Positions 8,247-17,061 of a stretch of DNA of 37,719 bases are shown here, piece by piece. Positions within the stretch are counted from its first letter, which is position 1. Each line of letters opens with the position of its first letter. The position numbers were made by a program, and so were the translations under genes. The notes under the pieces are model-generated. The model saw nothing but the letters and a program-made list of their open reading frames with translations, did not search any database and was not told the origin of the DNA. The DNA comes from an uncultured Lachnospiraceae bacterium (GTDB taxonomy: Bacteria; Bacillota; Clostridia; Lachnospirales; Anaerotignaceae), in the NCBI GenBank assembly GCA_944383855.1, contig CALWRB010000022.1, positions 1 to 37,719 of the forward strand, written 5' to 3'.

Positions 8247-9029
8247 CTATAACGATAACCGTTGTCTGACTGCTTCATACAGCAATACAGCTGCCGCAAC
8301 AGAAGCGTTTAACGATTCCGCTCCGCCCGGCATCGGGATTTTAACATAAGCATTGCATAATGCTGCGGTTTCATCTTTCAAGCCGTTGGCTTCGTTGCCG
8401 ATCAATATCGCACAGCCTTTTTTACAGTTGATATCATAAGGGTATTGCTCTGCTTTTAAATGAGCAGCCATTACGGTGATCTCCTTTTGACGCAATAAAG
8501 GAATCACTTCTTTCAAATCCAGATCCGTATACAGAGGGACATGAAATATAGACCCCATTGTAGAACGCAAAACCTTCGGGCTGTATACATCTACCGTTCC
8601 TTTTGAAAGTATAACGCCATCTACTCCACATGCATGAGCAGTACGGATCACAGTACCCAAATTACCTGGATCATTGAGTTCTTCCGCCAAAAGATAAAGA
8701 CCGTTTTTTTTGATCTCATCCGCGCAAAACTGCAACTTCTTCTGACGACAGACCGCAAGGATACCTTGTGGGTGTTCCGTATCGCAAAAAGACGGAAACA
8801 AATGGTCTGAAAATACATAGACCTGCGCCTTATTTTTTATCCATTCCAGATTTTCTTTTTTGGCAAAGGACTCGCTACAGGCATAAAACAATACTTCTGT
8901 TTCCTGCGGAATTTCAGAAATAAAACGAATCCCCTCCGCAAGGAAAACTTGGTCTTTTATCCTGTATTTCTTTGACTTCCAACTGTTTAATTTCTTTACC
9001 AGTTTGTTTTGACTGCTTTCTATGACCAT
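8247..9029 (-). CDS. TrmH (SpoU)-family RNA 2'-O-methyltransferase
   Basis: The 260-residue protein has an N-terminal substrate-binding region followed by the SPOUT knot. All three SpoU motifs are visible: NDPGNLGTVIRTA (motif 1), LIGNEANGL (motif 2) and IPMPGGAESLNASVAAAVLLYE (motif 3). The family methylates ribose 2'-OH in rRNA or tRNA using S-adenosylmethionine. The two-domain length fits the YsgA/RlmB-like group, but the target base cannot be assigned. The start at 9029 has AGAGGAGG 7 bases upstream. The promoter at 9051-9079 leaves only a very short leader. Confidence 0.88.
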   Translation of the reverse strand: MVIESSQNKLVKKLNSWKSKKYRIKDQVFLAEGIRFISEIPQETEVLFYACSESFAKKENLEWIKNKAQVYVFSDHLFPSFCDTEHPQGILAVCRQKKLQFCADEIKKNGLYLLAEELNDPGNLGTVIRTAHACGVDGVILSKGTVDVYSPKVLRSTMGSIFHVPLYTDLDLKEVIPLLRQKEITVMAAHLKAEQYPYDINCKKGCAILIGNEANGLKDETAALCNAYVKIPMPGGAESLNASVAAAVLLYEAVRQRLSL

Positions 9030-9050
9030 CTGCCGCCCTCCTCTTTTCCT

Positions 9051-9079
9051 ATCATAGCCTGCCAAAGCGGCTTTGACAA
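9051..9079 (-). promoter_or_regulatory. Sigma-A promoter of the TrmH-family gene
   Basis: Minus strand TTGTCA, 17 bases, TATGAT. The predicted RNA starts only about 15 bases before the ATG, right at the ribosome site. Confidence 0.65.
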
Positions 9080-9191
9080 GTTTATTTTGGAAAAAACATG
9101 ATTACACCATAGCCTTTTCCTTTTCTTTCCGGCTCTCCTGTGGTACCATAAAAATATAACGATCTAACAAAACAGAAAGGAGATTTTGCAT

Positions 9192-9830
9192 ATGGCAGAA
9201 CCGAAAGAAACCAGAAACGATTTATTAGGCGCTTATGTTACGGAAAAACTGGCAGCACGCCATTTTGACGCATACTACTGTCCCACCGCCCAGCAGGCAG
9301 TCCAAAAAGCAATGGAACTGATACCGGAAGGCAGTTCTGTTTCTTGGGGCGGCTCGATGAGCATTCGGGATATGGGTTTAACAAAAGCATTGCATGCCGG
9401 CAATTATAATGTACTGGACAGGGATTTTGCTCCGACACCCGAGGAAGCGGCACAGATACAGCGTCAGGCATTGCTGACAGACTATTTTTTGACCAGTACC
9501 AATGCGCTATCCAAAGACGGCATCTTGGTCAATATCGACGGCACAGGCAACCGTGTGGCGGCTATGTGTTTTGGACCGAAGCATGTTATCGTTATTTGTG
9601 GTATCAATAAAATCACACCCGATCTGGACTCCGCTGTTGCCAGAGCGAGAAATACAGCTGCACCGATCAATAGCATACGTCTTTCTAAAAACACGCCTTG
9701 CGCCAAAACAGGCACATGCCATAACTGCAATGCTCCGGACTGTATTTGCGCACAATTTTTGATCAGCAGGATCTGCAAACCTGCAAAACGTATCCATGTC
9801 ATCATTGTCGGTGAAGAATTGGGATATTAA
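9192..9830 (+). CDS. LUD-domain protein (lactate utilisation LutC/YkgG-like)
   Basis: The 212-residue protein matches the stand-alone LUD (DUF162) family: GSSVSWGGSMSIRDMG near residue 55, a DYFLTSTNALSKDG segment, and the C-terminal part with CAKTGTCHNCNAPDCIC, a cluster of five Cys typical of the clostridial branch. LUD proteins in lactate operons (LutC) support L-lactate oxidation together with LutA and LutB, but neither partner is present here. The stand-alone clostridial form has no settled function, and the Cys cluster suggests metal or Fe-S binding. The ATG at 9192 has AAGGAG at 9 bases; a TTG two codons earlier is too close to that site. It is monocistronic, with a terminator at 9908-9945. 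Confidence 0.85.
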   Translation: MAEPKETRNDLLGAYVTEKLAARHFDAYYCPTAQQAVQKAMELIPEGSSVSWGGSMSIRDMGLTKALHAGNYNVLDRDFAPTPEEAAQIQRQALLTDYFLTSTNALSKDGILVNIDGTGNRVAAMCFGPKHVIVICGINKITPDLDSAVARARNTAAPINSIRLSKNTPCAKTGTCHNCNAPDCICAQFLISRICKPAKRIHVIIVGEELGY

Positions 9831-9907
9831 AATACCCGCATTTATTTTAAAACCGGTTTGACTCCGTAAAATAAGGGATACTGTTTTTCAAACAATATGA
9901 TGTTACA

Positions 9908-9945
9908 TAAAAAACCGCCTCTTTTGGTATGAGGCGGTTTTTTTA
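9908..9945. terminator. Bidirectional terminator between the LUD and MgtC genes
   Basis: AAAACCGCCTC (9911-9921) pairs with GAGGCGGTTTT (9931-9941) with a 9-base loop and runs of A and T on either side. It serves the convergent LUD and MgtC genes. Confidence 0.92.
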
Positions 9946-10614
9946 AATGCTGAATTTTTTAATATGCGGGTTTTCCGAAAGAATGTCCCATAGATCCGTG
10001 TAAGAAGCATTTTTTCTATGATACACTTCCAGCGTTACCGTAAAGGTACCGTCGTTATTTTTCGCAAAACTGGTAGAATCAATTTTAATTCCTCTTTCCT
10101 GCAGCAAGCTTTTTAATCGCTCGATCCCGTCCGGGATCCCCTCATAAGTTACAGAAATGGTTTCATATACAGGAGCGTCCATACGACTCAAATATTTGTG
10201 CATGATATACTGCATCAAAATGATCATACCCGCAGTCACAATACCGACTAAGTACATTCCTGCGCCAATCGCAAGACCGATGGCTGCTGTCGCCCAGATA
10301 CCCGCGGCAGTGGTCAATCCTTTGATCGTAACATCTCTAAAAAAAATCACACCGGCTCCTAAAAAAGATATGCCGGAAACCACATTCGCTGCGATTCTGG
10401 AAGGGTCTAAACTGACTCCCTCATGCATACTTAAAACGTCGAAAAAACCATATTTGGAAACGACCATGACCAAGGCAGCCCCAAGTGCCACCACGATATG
10501 TGTGCGAATGCCGGCTTCCTTTTTTCGTTTACTTCTTTCATAGCCTATCACGGCACCGCAAAACCCCGCAATCAATATGCGAAAAACAAAAATCAACTCT
10601 TGTTCAAATGTCAT
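9943..10614 (-). CDS. MgtC/SapB-family membrane protein
   Basis: The 223-residue protein has four to five transmembrane segments in residues 5-145, including the family signature GYERSKRKKEAGIRTHIVVALGAAL and the DPSRIAANVVSGISFLGAG stretch. A soluble C-terminal ACT-like domain of about 70 residues follows. MgtC proteins are inner-membrane factors linked to magnesium limitation and, in pathogens, to inhibition of the F1Fo ATPase. The function in Firmicutes is not settled. The start at 10614 has AGGGGGGAG upstream and follows a leader of about 65 bases. I see no magnesium riboswitch in that leader. Confidence 0.88.
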   Translation of the reverse strand: MTFEQELIFVFRILIAGFCGAVIGYERSKRKKEAGIRTHIVVALGAALVMVVSKYGFFDVLSMHEGVSLDPSRIAANVVSGISFLGAGVIFFRDVTIKGLTTAAGIWATAAIGLAIGAGMYLVGIVTAGMIILMQYIMHKYLSRMDAPVYETISVTYEGIPDGIERLKSLLQERGIKIDSTSFAKNNDGTFTVTLEVYHRKNASYTDLWDILSENPHIKKFSI

Positions 10615-10687
10615 GCGGTCTCCCCCCTTTTTACGTCTATGATTTAGTATACGCTTCCAAGAAAAATCCATGATATTTTCTTTTTTT

Positions 10688-10716
10688 ATTGTACCATTTT
10701 CATTGAATTGTTGCAA
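10688..10716 (-). promoter_or_regulatory. Sigma-A promoter of the MgtC gene
   Basis: Minus strand TTGCAA, 17 bases, TACAAT, placed just after the terminator of the upstream CBS-domain gene. Confidence 0.65.
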
Positions 10717-10732
10717 TGGCACGCTTTCTGTC

Positions 10733-10760
10733 AAAAAAAGGCATCGATAAAATCGATACC
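10733..10760 (-). terminator. Terminator of the CBS/CorC gene
   Basis: The stem GGTATCGAT / ATCGATGCC (one mismatch, 10740-10760) is followed on the minus strand by seven T, 25 bases after the stop. The other side also has TTTTT. Confidence 0.8.
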
Positions 10761-10784
10761 TTTTTACGATCGTATTGCCATGAT

Positions 10785-11678
10785 TTAAATTTGCTGTGGT
10801 TTTTCTTCTTTGATCCTGGAAACATACACTTTGTCAATTCTTTTTTCTTCGATCCCTTCGATACGAAAACAAAAATTTTCGACGGCGATCTCCGGTTTTT
10901 CCCCTTCTTCCGGAATTCTACCGAGTCGACCGATCAGATAACCGCCTAATGTGTCATAGTCCTCATCATCTTCAAATGTGATCCCCAATAATTCTTCTAC
11001 ATCGGACAGATCCGTCGTGCCGTTTATGATAAATTGATCTTCAGAAACCTGAGAAATGTCCTCTTCTTCCTCTTGATCGTATTCATCAAAAATATTACCG
11101 ACGATTTCTTCCATAATATCTTCCATCGTAACAAGACCGGCTGTACCGCCATACTCATCAATTACGATCACCATATGCAATTTTTCTTTCTGCATTTCGC
11201 GAAACAGCTCGTCTGTTTTTTTGGAAAACGGAACAAAATACGGCTGCATCAAGATATCCTGCAAGGAAAATGCCGGCGGTTCTGTTTTATCCGGATTCAC
11301 CAAAATGTATTTTACAACATCTTTTACATGAAAAATGCCGACGATATTATCGATATTTTCATCATATACCGGTATACGGGAATATTTTTCTTCATTGATG
11401 ACTTCTCGGATCATATTCAGATCTGCAGTCAAAGGAATTGCGACAATATCCGTCCTGTGCGTTGCGATCTCGCCAACCGAGGTATTGCTCAGCTCAAAAA
11501 TGTTATTGATCATCTCGCGTTCGCTTCCGTCGATATTTCCGCTATCCTTACCTGCGTCCACCATCATACGGATCTCTTTTTCCGTGATATCCGCACCGGA
11601 CGATTTCTTTTTTTCCCAATACTTCCAAAACAATATCACATTACACACCAGTGATACTGCAAAAGCAATATAAATCAA
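10785..11678 (-). CDS. CBS-pair and CorC/HlyC-domain protein without the DUF21 membrane domain
   Basis: The protein of about 297 residues has one N-terminal transmembrane helix (roughly residues 2-20), a linker, a segment like the region before the CBS pair in CorC/HlyC proteins, and two CBS domains (residues about 70-190, with IPVYDENIDNIVGIFHVKD and MVIVIDEYGGTAGLVTMEDI). The C-terminal CorC_HlyC transporter-associated domain is also complete (residues about 210-295). The usual four-helix DUF21/CNNM transport domain is absent, so it is more like CorC or TlyC than a full CNNM transporter. A regulatory or partner role in metal ion efflux is likely. The start is uncertain: GGGGGT lies 7 bases before a TTG at 11678, while a GTG at 11684 or a TTG at 11693 are alternatives. 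Confidence 0.82.
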   Translation of the reverse strand: MIYIAFAVSLVCNVILFWKYWEKKKSSGADITEKEIRMMVDAGKDSGNIDGSEREMINNIFELSNTSVGEIATHRTDIVAIPLTADLNMIREVINEEKYSRIPVYDENIDNIVGIFHVKDVVKYILVNPDKTEPPAFSLQDILMQPYFVPFSKKTDELFREMQKEKLHMVIVIDEYGGTAGLVTMEDIMEEIVGNIFDEYDQEEEEDISQVSEDQFIINGTTDLSDVEELLGITFEDDEDYDTLGGYLIGRLGRIPEEGEKPEIAVENFCFRIEGIEEKRIDKVYVSRIKEEKPQQI

Positions 11679-11719
11679 TTTCACTACCCCCAAAATTTAT
11701 AAAACATAACACTAAAAAA

Positions 11720-11748
11720 AGTTTATTACCAAATATACATTCTGTCAA
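11720..11748 (-). promoter_or_regulatory. Sigma-A promoter of the CBS/CorC gene
   Basis: Minus strand TTGACA, 17 bases, TAAACT, about 40 bases before the start codon. Confidence 0.7.
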
Positions 11749-11867
11749 GTAAAATGCCGATTCCTTAGCTGTTTTACGGCATTGCGGCAAAAAAAGAGCC
11801 CCTTCCTTCTCGCAAAAAGAGCAGAAAAATATTCTCCCTGCGCGCGTATTGTGCGCCTTGAAATCCC

Positions 11868-11896
11868 TTGACTATCACCTTGAAATAATGTAGCAT
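11868..11896 (+). promoter_or_regulatory. Sigma-A promoter of the TIM-barrel gene
   Basis: TTGACT, 17 bases, TAGCAT, followed by a leader of about 45 bases with AAAGGAG. Confidence 0.6.
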
Positions 11897-11945
11897 ATTT
11901 AATAGGATATTTTATATTTGGAATCAGAAAGGAGTTTTGCAACGT

Positions 11946-12674
11946 ATGACGGAACAAAAACCGCAAAAAGAAAAAACAGAAAAAATGATTCCCCGTATCG
12001 ATACACGTTTACGGAAACATATTGTGACCATTCCGGAAGAAATCTATGATGCCACCGGAATTTTGATATTAGGCAGGCGAATCAAGTCCCTTGTCTTTTC
12101 CACCGATGTTGCCATCATTCGTAACTGTAACGCAGATGCTGTACTTGCGGTATATCCGTTCACACCGCAGCAAGTGATTTCCAATGCGATCATTACCAGC
12201 TCCAGTATTCCTGTCTTTTGCGGCGTCGGCGGCGGTACCACTACAGGGGCAAGAGTTGTTATGTTAGCAAAAGATGCGGAAGCTCTGGGTGCCATGGGAG
12301 TCGTTTTAAATGCGCCGACCAGTAATCAGGTGATCCGTATGATTCGAAAGGTCATAGATATTCCGATCATCGTTACTGTGCTGAATGAGCAAACAGACAT
12401 CGAAGCAAGACTGAATGCCGGTGCAAGTATATTAAATGTTTCTGCTGCTGCCCGCACACCTGAAGTCGTTGCACATATCCGAAAGAATTTTCCGTATGTT
12501 CCGATCATCGCCACAGGCGGACCCAGTAAAGAAAGTATCCGGCAAACCGTTGCAGCAGGTGCAAACGCTATCAGCTTTACACCTCCCACTGCTATGGAGC
12601 TGTTCCATGGCTTGATGAGCCGTTACCGTGAGGAAGCTGTGAAAATATCCGATTTACCGATCGTGGAAGAATAA
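11946..12674 (+). CDS. TIM-barrel protein of unknown function (phosphate-binding beta/alpha barrel)
   Basis: The 242-residue protein reads as a beta/alpha barrel: repeated strands ending in Gly, an unusual GVGGGTTTGA loop near residue 93, and at the C-terminal side the standard phosphate-binding pair IIATGG and GANAISFTPP. This places it near the ThiG, HisA and KDPG-aldolase type barrels, but it lacks the Lys and other residues that would assign it to one of them. The first 25 residues are charged and probably disordered. It stands alone with its own promoter, ATG at 11946 (AAGGAG upstream), and a terminator. The reaction is unknown. Confidence 0.7.
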   Translation: MTEQKPQKEKTEKMIPRIDTRLRKHIVTIPEEIYDATGILILGRRIKSLVFSTDVAIIRNCNADAVLAVYPFTPQQVISNAIITSSSIPVFCGVGGGTTTGARVVMLAKDAEALGAMGVVLNAPTSNQVIRMIRKVIDIPIIVTVLNEQTDIEARLNAGASILNVSAAARTPEVVAHIRKNFPYVPIIATGGPSKESIRQTVAAGANAISFTPPTAMELFHGLMSRYREEAVKISDLPIVEE

Positions 12675-12702
12675 ATCAAATTGAGAAACTGAAAATCTTA
12701 GA

Positions 12703-12744
12703 CAAAAAAGCCTGCGATGCGAAATCATGCATCACAGGCTTTTT
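12703..12744. terminator. Bidirectional terminator between the TIM-barrel and dctP genes
   Basis: AAAAAGCCTGCGATGC (12705-12720) pairs with GCATCACAGGCTTTTT (12729-12744) with one mismatch. It is flanked by T-runs on both strands and ends both the TIM-barrel gene and the TRAP operon. Confidence 0.9.
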
Positions 12745-12808
12745 ACAAAGGGAGGTTTCGTTTCCTCTAAACCAAATGAGATCGTTCCCTTATTTTTTTA
12801 TTTCTGCA

Positions 12809-13840
12809 TTATTCTACTCTTGCTGCCTCAACCAGGTCTGTGATCGGAGCGCAATGAGAGTATTCATCGTACATTACCGCAGTCGCTTCTTTAAATTCGG
12901 TCAAATCCGGATACAGTACGGTGATATTCATTTCTTCCAGTTGCTTCATTGCTTCTGCTTCCTGATCTGCGATCATAGTTCTGCTCTTAGCTGTAATTTC
13001 CGCGCCAACTTCCAAAATGATCTGCTGCAGTTCTTCCGGGTAAGAGTTGAAAGTATCTTCGTTAAACAACAATGTGCCTTCATACGCAACGTGATCGGTG
13101 ATCACAGCATATGGACATACTTCAAACATCTTCGAAGAAATGCTCAGCGGGAGGTCATTTTCCTGTCCATCTACAACACCGGTATTGATAGAAGTATATA
13201 CTTCACTGAAACTCATCGGAACAGGTGCCGCACCCAAACATTCCCAAATACGAATATATGCAGGAATGGTAGGAACTCTTACCTTCATTCCTTTCAGATC
13301 TGCCAAGGAGTTAACCGGTTTGGTACTGGACAATTCACGGTTCAATCCATCCATTACCGTTACGATTCTAAAATTAGTTTCTTCGGCAATGATATCTGAT
13401 ACATCGTCAAAATAGGTATCCCAGAAATTGTAGGCATGTTCTTTGCTGTCATAAAGATAAGGCAAGCCAAAAGCATCAAACAAGCTGTTTACCGCACCAA
13501 GAGAAGCAAAACAGTCGCTGACGATGTCTACATTCCCCATTTCCAAACTTTCCAAAGCATCGTTCAAAGACCCTAACTGACCATTTGCAAAAACTTGCCC
13601 TGTTACTTTGCCGCCTGTCCGCTCACTTACTTCGTCCAAAAATTCCTGTGCTAACTGTGTCATGTAGTAGTCGTTGGTTTCTGCACAGGCTATTTTCCAG
13701 AAATAGCTGTAATCTTCGCCTTCCGCATCGCCGTTTGTACTGTTGGCATCAGAAGATGAACTGCTGCCGCAGCCTGAAATGGAAAATACCATACATGCCG
13801 CCGCAAGAAAGCTGACGATCCTTTTGTGACTTCGTTTCAT
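12809..13840 (-). CDS. dctP: TRAP transporter solute-binding lipoprotein DctP
   Basis: The 343-residue precursor has a lipoprotein signal with lipobox SISGC, giving Cys24 as the acylated residue, and a Ser-rich tether. The mature part is a DctP-family binding protein. LKGMKVRVPTIPAY carries the Arg that clamps the substrate carboxylate, and MSFSEVYTSINTGVVDGQEN is the family hallmark. It captures a carboxylate, probably an amino-group-bearing one given the operon, for the DctQM permease. The ATG at 13840 is chosen because AAGGAGG lies 7 bases upstream; the ATG two codons earlier is too close. It is the last gene of the operon. Confidence 0.93.
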   Translation of the reverse strand: MKRSHKRIVSFLAAACMVFSISGCGSSSSSDANSTNGDAEGEDYSYFWKIACAETNDYYMTQLAQEFLDEVSERTGGKVTGQVFANGQLGSLNDALESLEMGNVDIVSDCFASLGAVNSLFDAFGLPYLYDSKEHAYNFWDTYFDDVSDIIAEETNFRIVTVMDGLNRELSSTKPVNSLADLKGMKVRVPTIPAYIRIWECLGAAPVPMSFSEVYTSINTGVVDGQENDLPLSISSKMFEVCPYAVITDHVAYEGTLLFNEDTFNSYPEELQQIILEVGAEITAKSRTMIADQEAEAMKQLEEMNITVLYPDLTEFKEATAVMYDEYSHCAPITDLVEAARVE

Positions 13841-13869
13841 ACCCATTCCTCCTTTTGATTATGATGTGA

Positions 13870-15165
13870 TTAGGACGACAACAAGTTTGGCAAGAATAAA
13901 GAGATCTCAGGGACAAATGTAATTACCATCAAAGCAATGAAATTGGTTGCCAAAAACGGTAAACATGCCCGAAATTCTTTTTCAAACGGTACCCCGGCTA
14001 CCGCCGATGCGATATACTGATTTTCACCTACGGGCGGCGTAGAAAGACCCATTGCAAGGTTGACAGTCATAATTACGCCAAGATGAACAGGATCCACGCC
14101 TACCTGATTTGCGATAGGGAGCAGAATAGGTGTTACGATCAATATACCCGCACATGTTTCAATAAACATGCCAACTACAATAAATACCAAGTTGCAGATG
14201 ATCAACACCGACATCCGATTGCTTGCAACTTCGCCGATCATACCTCCCAATAAAGTTGACACACCGTTTACATTCAGCAACCAGCTGAATGCACCCGAAA
14301 CACTGACGGTAAGCATGACAAGTACAGAATTGGTAACTGCACCGCCGAAAACTTCTTTGATATTGCTAAGGTTGATTTCCTTATAAAAGAATGTACTGAT
14401 CAGGAAACCATAAACAACAGCAATCGCGCCTGCTTCCGTCGGAGAGAAAATACCGCTGTAAATACCGCCTAAAATAATGAGCGGTACCAAAAGAGCCGGA
14501 ATTGCATCAAAAAAGCTCTTCTTCAGTTCTGTTTTGTCAAATGTACTGGTTTGTTTAATATTCCAATGTTTTTCTCCCGCCTGAATCCGAACCATGACCA
14601 TCAAGCAGGCAGAGAGGAAAATACCAGGCAGGATTCCCGCCATAAATAAATCCCCAATCGATTCATTTGCGCAGATACCATACATGATAAAGGTAATACT
14701 GGGAGGAATAATAACGCCCAACCCACCGGCAATACTCTGTAAACCCGCACAAAATTCAGCTGGATATCCCTCTTTTTTCATATCCGGAATCATAGTGGAG
14801 CCGATTGCGGCACATGTTGCAGCTGCAGAACCGGACAGCGCTCCAAAGAATGCACTGGCAACGATCATAACATGCGCCAACCCGCCGCGCATCCAACCGA
14901 CCAGGCAATTACACAAACGAACCAATCGCCTGGACATACCGCCAATTTCCATCAGCTTTCCTGCCAGCATGAAAAACGGAATTGCCATCAATGAAAATAC
15001 ATCGATTGCAGAAAACAGTCTTTGTCCATAAGTGGCAATATCCATTCCGGACAGATACATCACCACAAGCGTCGGTGCACCAATGGCTGCCAAAAGAGGT
15101 ACTTTCAAAAACAACATAATGATCAAAGGAACAAATAAAGCGATTGCGGTTACTTCCGGTGTCAT
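13870..15165 (-). CDS. dctM: TRAP transporter large permease DctM
   Basis: The 431-residue protein is a typical DctM: about 12 hydrophobic segments and conserved loops such as GALSGSAAATCAAIGSTMIPDM and MAMGLSTPPVGENQYIASAV (numbering by eye). It moves the substrate across the membrane with a sodium gradient, together with DctQ. Its ATG overlaps the dctQ stop codon by 4 bases (ATGA), so the two are translationally coupled; AGGAGGTG lies 8 bases upstream. dctP follows 29 bases later. Confidence 0.95.
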   Translation of the reverse strand: MTPEVTAIALFVPLIIMLFLKVPLLAAIGAPTLVVMYLSGMDIATYGQRLFSAIDVFSLMAIPFFMLAGKLMEIGGMSRRLVRLCNCLVGWMRGGLAHVMIVASAFFGALSGSAAATCAAIGSTMIPDMKKEGYPAEFCAGLQSIAGGLGVIIPPSITFIMYGICANESIGDLFMAGILPGIFLSACLMVMVRIQAGEKHWNIKQTSTFDKTELKKSFFDAIPALLVPLIILGGIYSGIFSPTEAGAIAVVYGFLISTFFYKEINLSNIKEVFGGAVTNSVLVMLTVSVSGAFSWLLNVNGVSTLLGGMIGEVASNRMSVLIICNLVFIVVGMFIETCAGILIVTPILLPIANQVGVDPVHLGVIMTVNLAMGLSTPPVGENQYIASAVAGVPFEKEFRACLPFLATNFIALMVITFVPEISLFLPNLLSS

Positions 15166-15665
15166 TCTTTTTCACCTCCTTTTTCGATCTGCTCGATTTC
15201 TTCCGGAGAAGCTTTTATCATTTCAATGATTCGACCAATACAGAACAGGACTACCAAAAATCCGCCGACAACCAAAGCTAAAATGATATACATCGTCGGC
15301 AACTGGGTCATAGGGTATGTTAATCCCTTTTCTCTTGTCATTAAAATATAGCGGAAAGCCGAAACCATAATGTAACCGAACATGCCTCCCATGATAAGAT
15401 ATCCCAAAATGGTGATCCATTTCTGCATAACCGGCGGAAACAGCTTCTTAACAAAAAAGTCGACCTGTATCAGACCTCCGTTTCTAAAGCTGTAAGAAGC
15501 GCCCGCAAAACTGATCCAAATCATCATCCATCGTGCCACCTCTTCCGGCCAAGAAAGAGGGTGTCCGGCAAAACGGAAAATTACCTGTATTACAATTACC
15601 AAAGTCATCAAGGTCATTGTAATAAATCCGATCCATAAATCAATTTTTTGCAGTAACTTTTTCAC
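15162..15665 (-). CDS. dctQ: TRAP transporter small permease DctQ
   Basis: The 167-residue protein has four transmembrane helices with the DctQ signature RFAGHPLSWPEEVARWMMIWISFAG around residues 31-55, and a charged C-terminal tail. It forms the membrane complex with DctM. The GTG start at 15665 has GAGG 7 bases upstream. The aminotransferase gene ends 19 bases before it, on the same transcript. Confidence 0.93.
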   Translation of the reverse strand: MKKLLQKIDLWIGFITMTLMTLVIVIQVIFRFAGHPLSWPEEVARWMMIWISFAGASYSFRNGGLIQVDFFVKKLFPPVMQKWITILGYLIMGGMFGYIMVSAFRYILMTREKGLTYPMTQLPTMYIILALVVGGFLVVLFCIGRIIEMIKASPEEIEQIEKGGEKE

Positions 15666-15684
15666 ACGATCACCTCACGCCCGT

Positions 15685-17049
15685 TTAATTGTTGTTTTGA
15701 TGCATATATTCATCAGAAACAGTAATGATTGCATTTCGTAAAATGGATACTGCTTCGTCCATCTCCTCTTCTGTGATTACAAACGGCGGAGAAAGCTGCA
15801 ATGCCTCACCCTCTACACCATCTCTAACGCCGGTAACACCGGAAAGAATGATCATGCCGTTTTCAAAGCAGTATTTGCTTACTTTATCTGAAAAATGGAA
15901 TGCGGGAGGGAAAGAGCTTCTGTCCTCTTTATTTTTTACTAACTCGATCCCGAAGAGCATTCCTTTATGTCTGACTTCCCCAACAGCCCAAAGATCCAGC
16001 AATCCTTTTTTCAGTTTTTCTGCAAAAACATCGCCCATTTCTGCTGCTCTGTCGTACAATTTATTATCTACTGCGTATTTCAAAACTGCGTTAGCCGCTG
16101 CACACACGATCGGCATACTGCCAAATGTAAAGCTATGTACCAAAGATCCGCTTCCTTCTTCGAATGCTTTTACGACTTTCTGGTGTGCGATCACAGCACC
16201 GATCGGAACATAACCACCGCCTAATCCCTTTGCCACACTGATCAGATCAGGAACGACACCGTAGTGATCTACCGCAAAATTTTTGCCTGTTCTTCCAAGA
16301 CCTGTGATCACTTCATCGCAGCACATCAAAATGTCATATTTGTCACAAATTTCTCGGATCCGTTTTAAATACCCTTCTGCCGGCAAACTGCAAGTTGCGG
16401 TCGTTCCGATGATCGGCTCTAACAGGAAAGCAGCCACTGTTTCCGGACCTTCATACTTAATAGTCCTTTCCAGATCCTCCGCACAAGCAAGATTGCAATC
16501 CGGATGTTTCAAACCGAACGGACAGTGATAGCAATTACATTGCGCAACATGAGGCATATGTAAAAGCAGTGGTTCAAATGGTTTTCTCCAGGAAGGTCTG
16601 CCGCCTACAGACATCGTTGCAATGGTATTTCCATGATAGCTTTGCCAGCGACTGATGATTTTGTATTTCGAAGGTCTTCCTGCTTCCACTTGATATTGAC
16701 GAGCAATTTTGATAATGGATTCTACTGCTTCCCCGCCGCCGGAACAGAAAAATACACGTTCCATTCCTTCCGGCGCCAGTGAAATAATGCGATCTGCAAG
16801 ATCTTCTCTTGCTTCACTGGTAAATTGAGATCCGTACACATAGGTTGCTTTTTTGATTTGTTCGATCATTGCATTTTGAACAAATTCTGCGCTGTGCCCG
16901 ATATTGCTGACCGCCGCACCTGCAGAGCAGTCAATGTACTTCTTTCCGTCTGTGGAAAAAATATAACTTCCTTCCGCATGGGAAACTACCGGGTACTCTT
17001 TTTTCAAAGAACCATAAAACACATGACTTTTCAATCGACTCGCCTCCAT
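15685..17049 (-). CDS. Class III PLP aminotransferase of a TRAP operon
   Basis: The 454-residue protein is a class III (omega-type) aminotransferase. ERVFFCSGGGEAVESIIK binds the cofactor phosphate, DEVITGLGRTG carries the Asp contacting the pyridine nitrogen, and SVAKGLGGGYVPIGA holds the Schiff-base Lys. An insertion around residues 170-190 carries five Cys (C-x-C-x2-C, then two more), a feature of one branch of omega-aminotransferases. The family acts on omega-amino acids, amines or taurine-like compounds with pyruvate or 2-oxoglutarate. Being first in an operon with a TRAP importer under a GntR regulator, it probably performs the first step on the imported compound. The substrate is not identifiable. 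AAGGG lies 7 bases before the ATG. Confidence 0.88.
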   Translation of the reverse strand: MEASRLKSHVFYGSLKKEYPVVSHAEGSYIFSTDGKKYIDCSAGAAVSNIGHSAEFVQNAMIEQIKKATYVYGSQFTSEAREDLADRIISLAPEGMERVFFCSGGGEAVESIIKIARQYQVEAGRPSKYKIISRWQSYHGNTIATMSVGGRPSWRKPFEPLLLHMPHVAQCNCYHCPFGLKHPDCNLACAEDLERTIKYEGPETVAAFLLEPIIGTTATCSLPAEGYLKRIREICDKYDILMCCDEVITGLGRTGKNFAVDHYGVVPDLISVAKGLGGGYVPIGAVIAHQKVVKAFEEGSGSLVHSFTFGSMPIVCAAANAVLKYAVDNKLYDRAAEMGDVFAEKLKKGLLDLWAVGEVRHKGMLFGIELVKNKEDRSSFPPAFHFSDKVSKYCFENGMIILSGVTGVRDGVEGEALQLSPPFVITEEEMDEAVSILRNAIITVSDEYMHQNNN

Positions 17050-17061
17050 TCCAATTCCCTT

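Noticed and set aside
9074..9107. TTGACA-like start at 9072-9077 as a promoter for the LUD gene
   Set aside because: The best -10 at proper distance is a poor CATGAT, and the sequence is better explained by the minus-strand promoter of the TrmH-family gene. The LUD promoter remains undefined.
11034..11654. Long open frame on the plus strand opposite the CBS/CorC gene
   Set aside because: Shadow of a well-supported minus-strand gene. The translation is rich in Phe, Ile and His with no domain.
11745..11966. Minus-strand open frame in the gap before the TIM-barrel gene
   Set aside because: It runs across the plus-strand promoter and ribosome site, has no ribosome site of its own and no recognisable motif.
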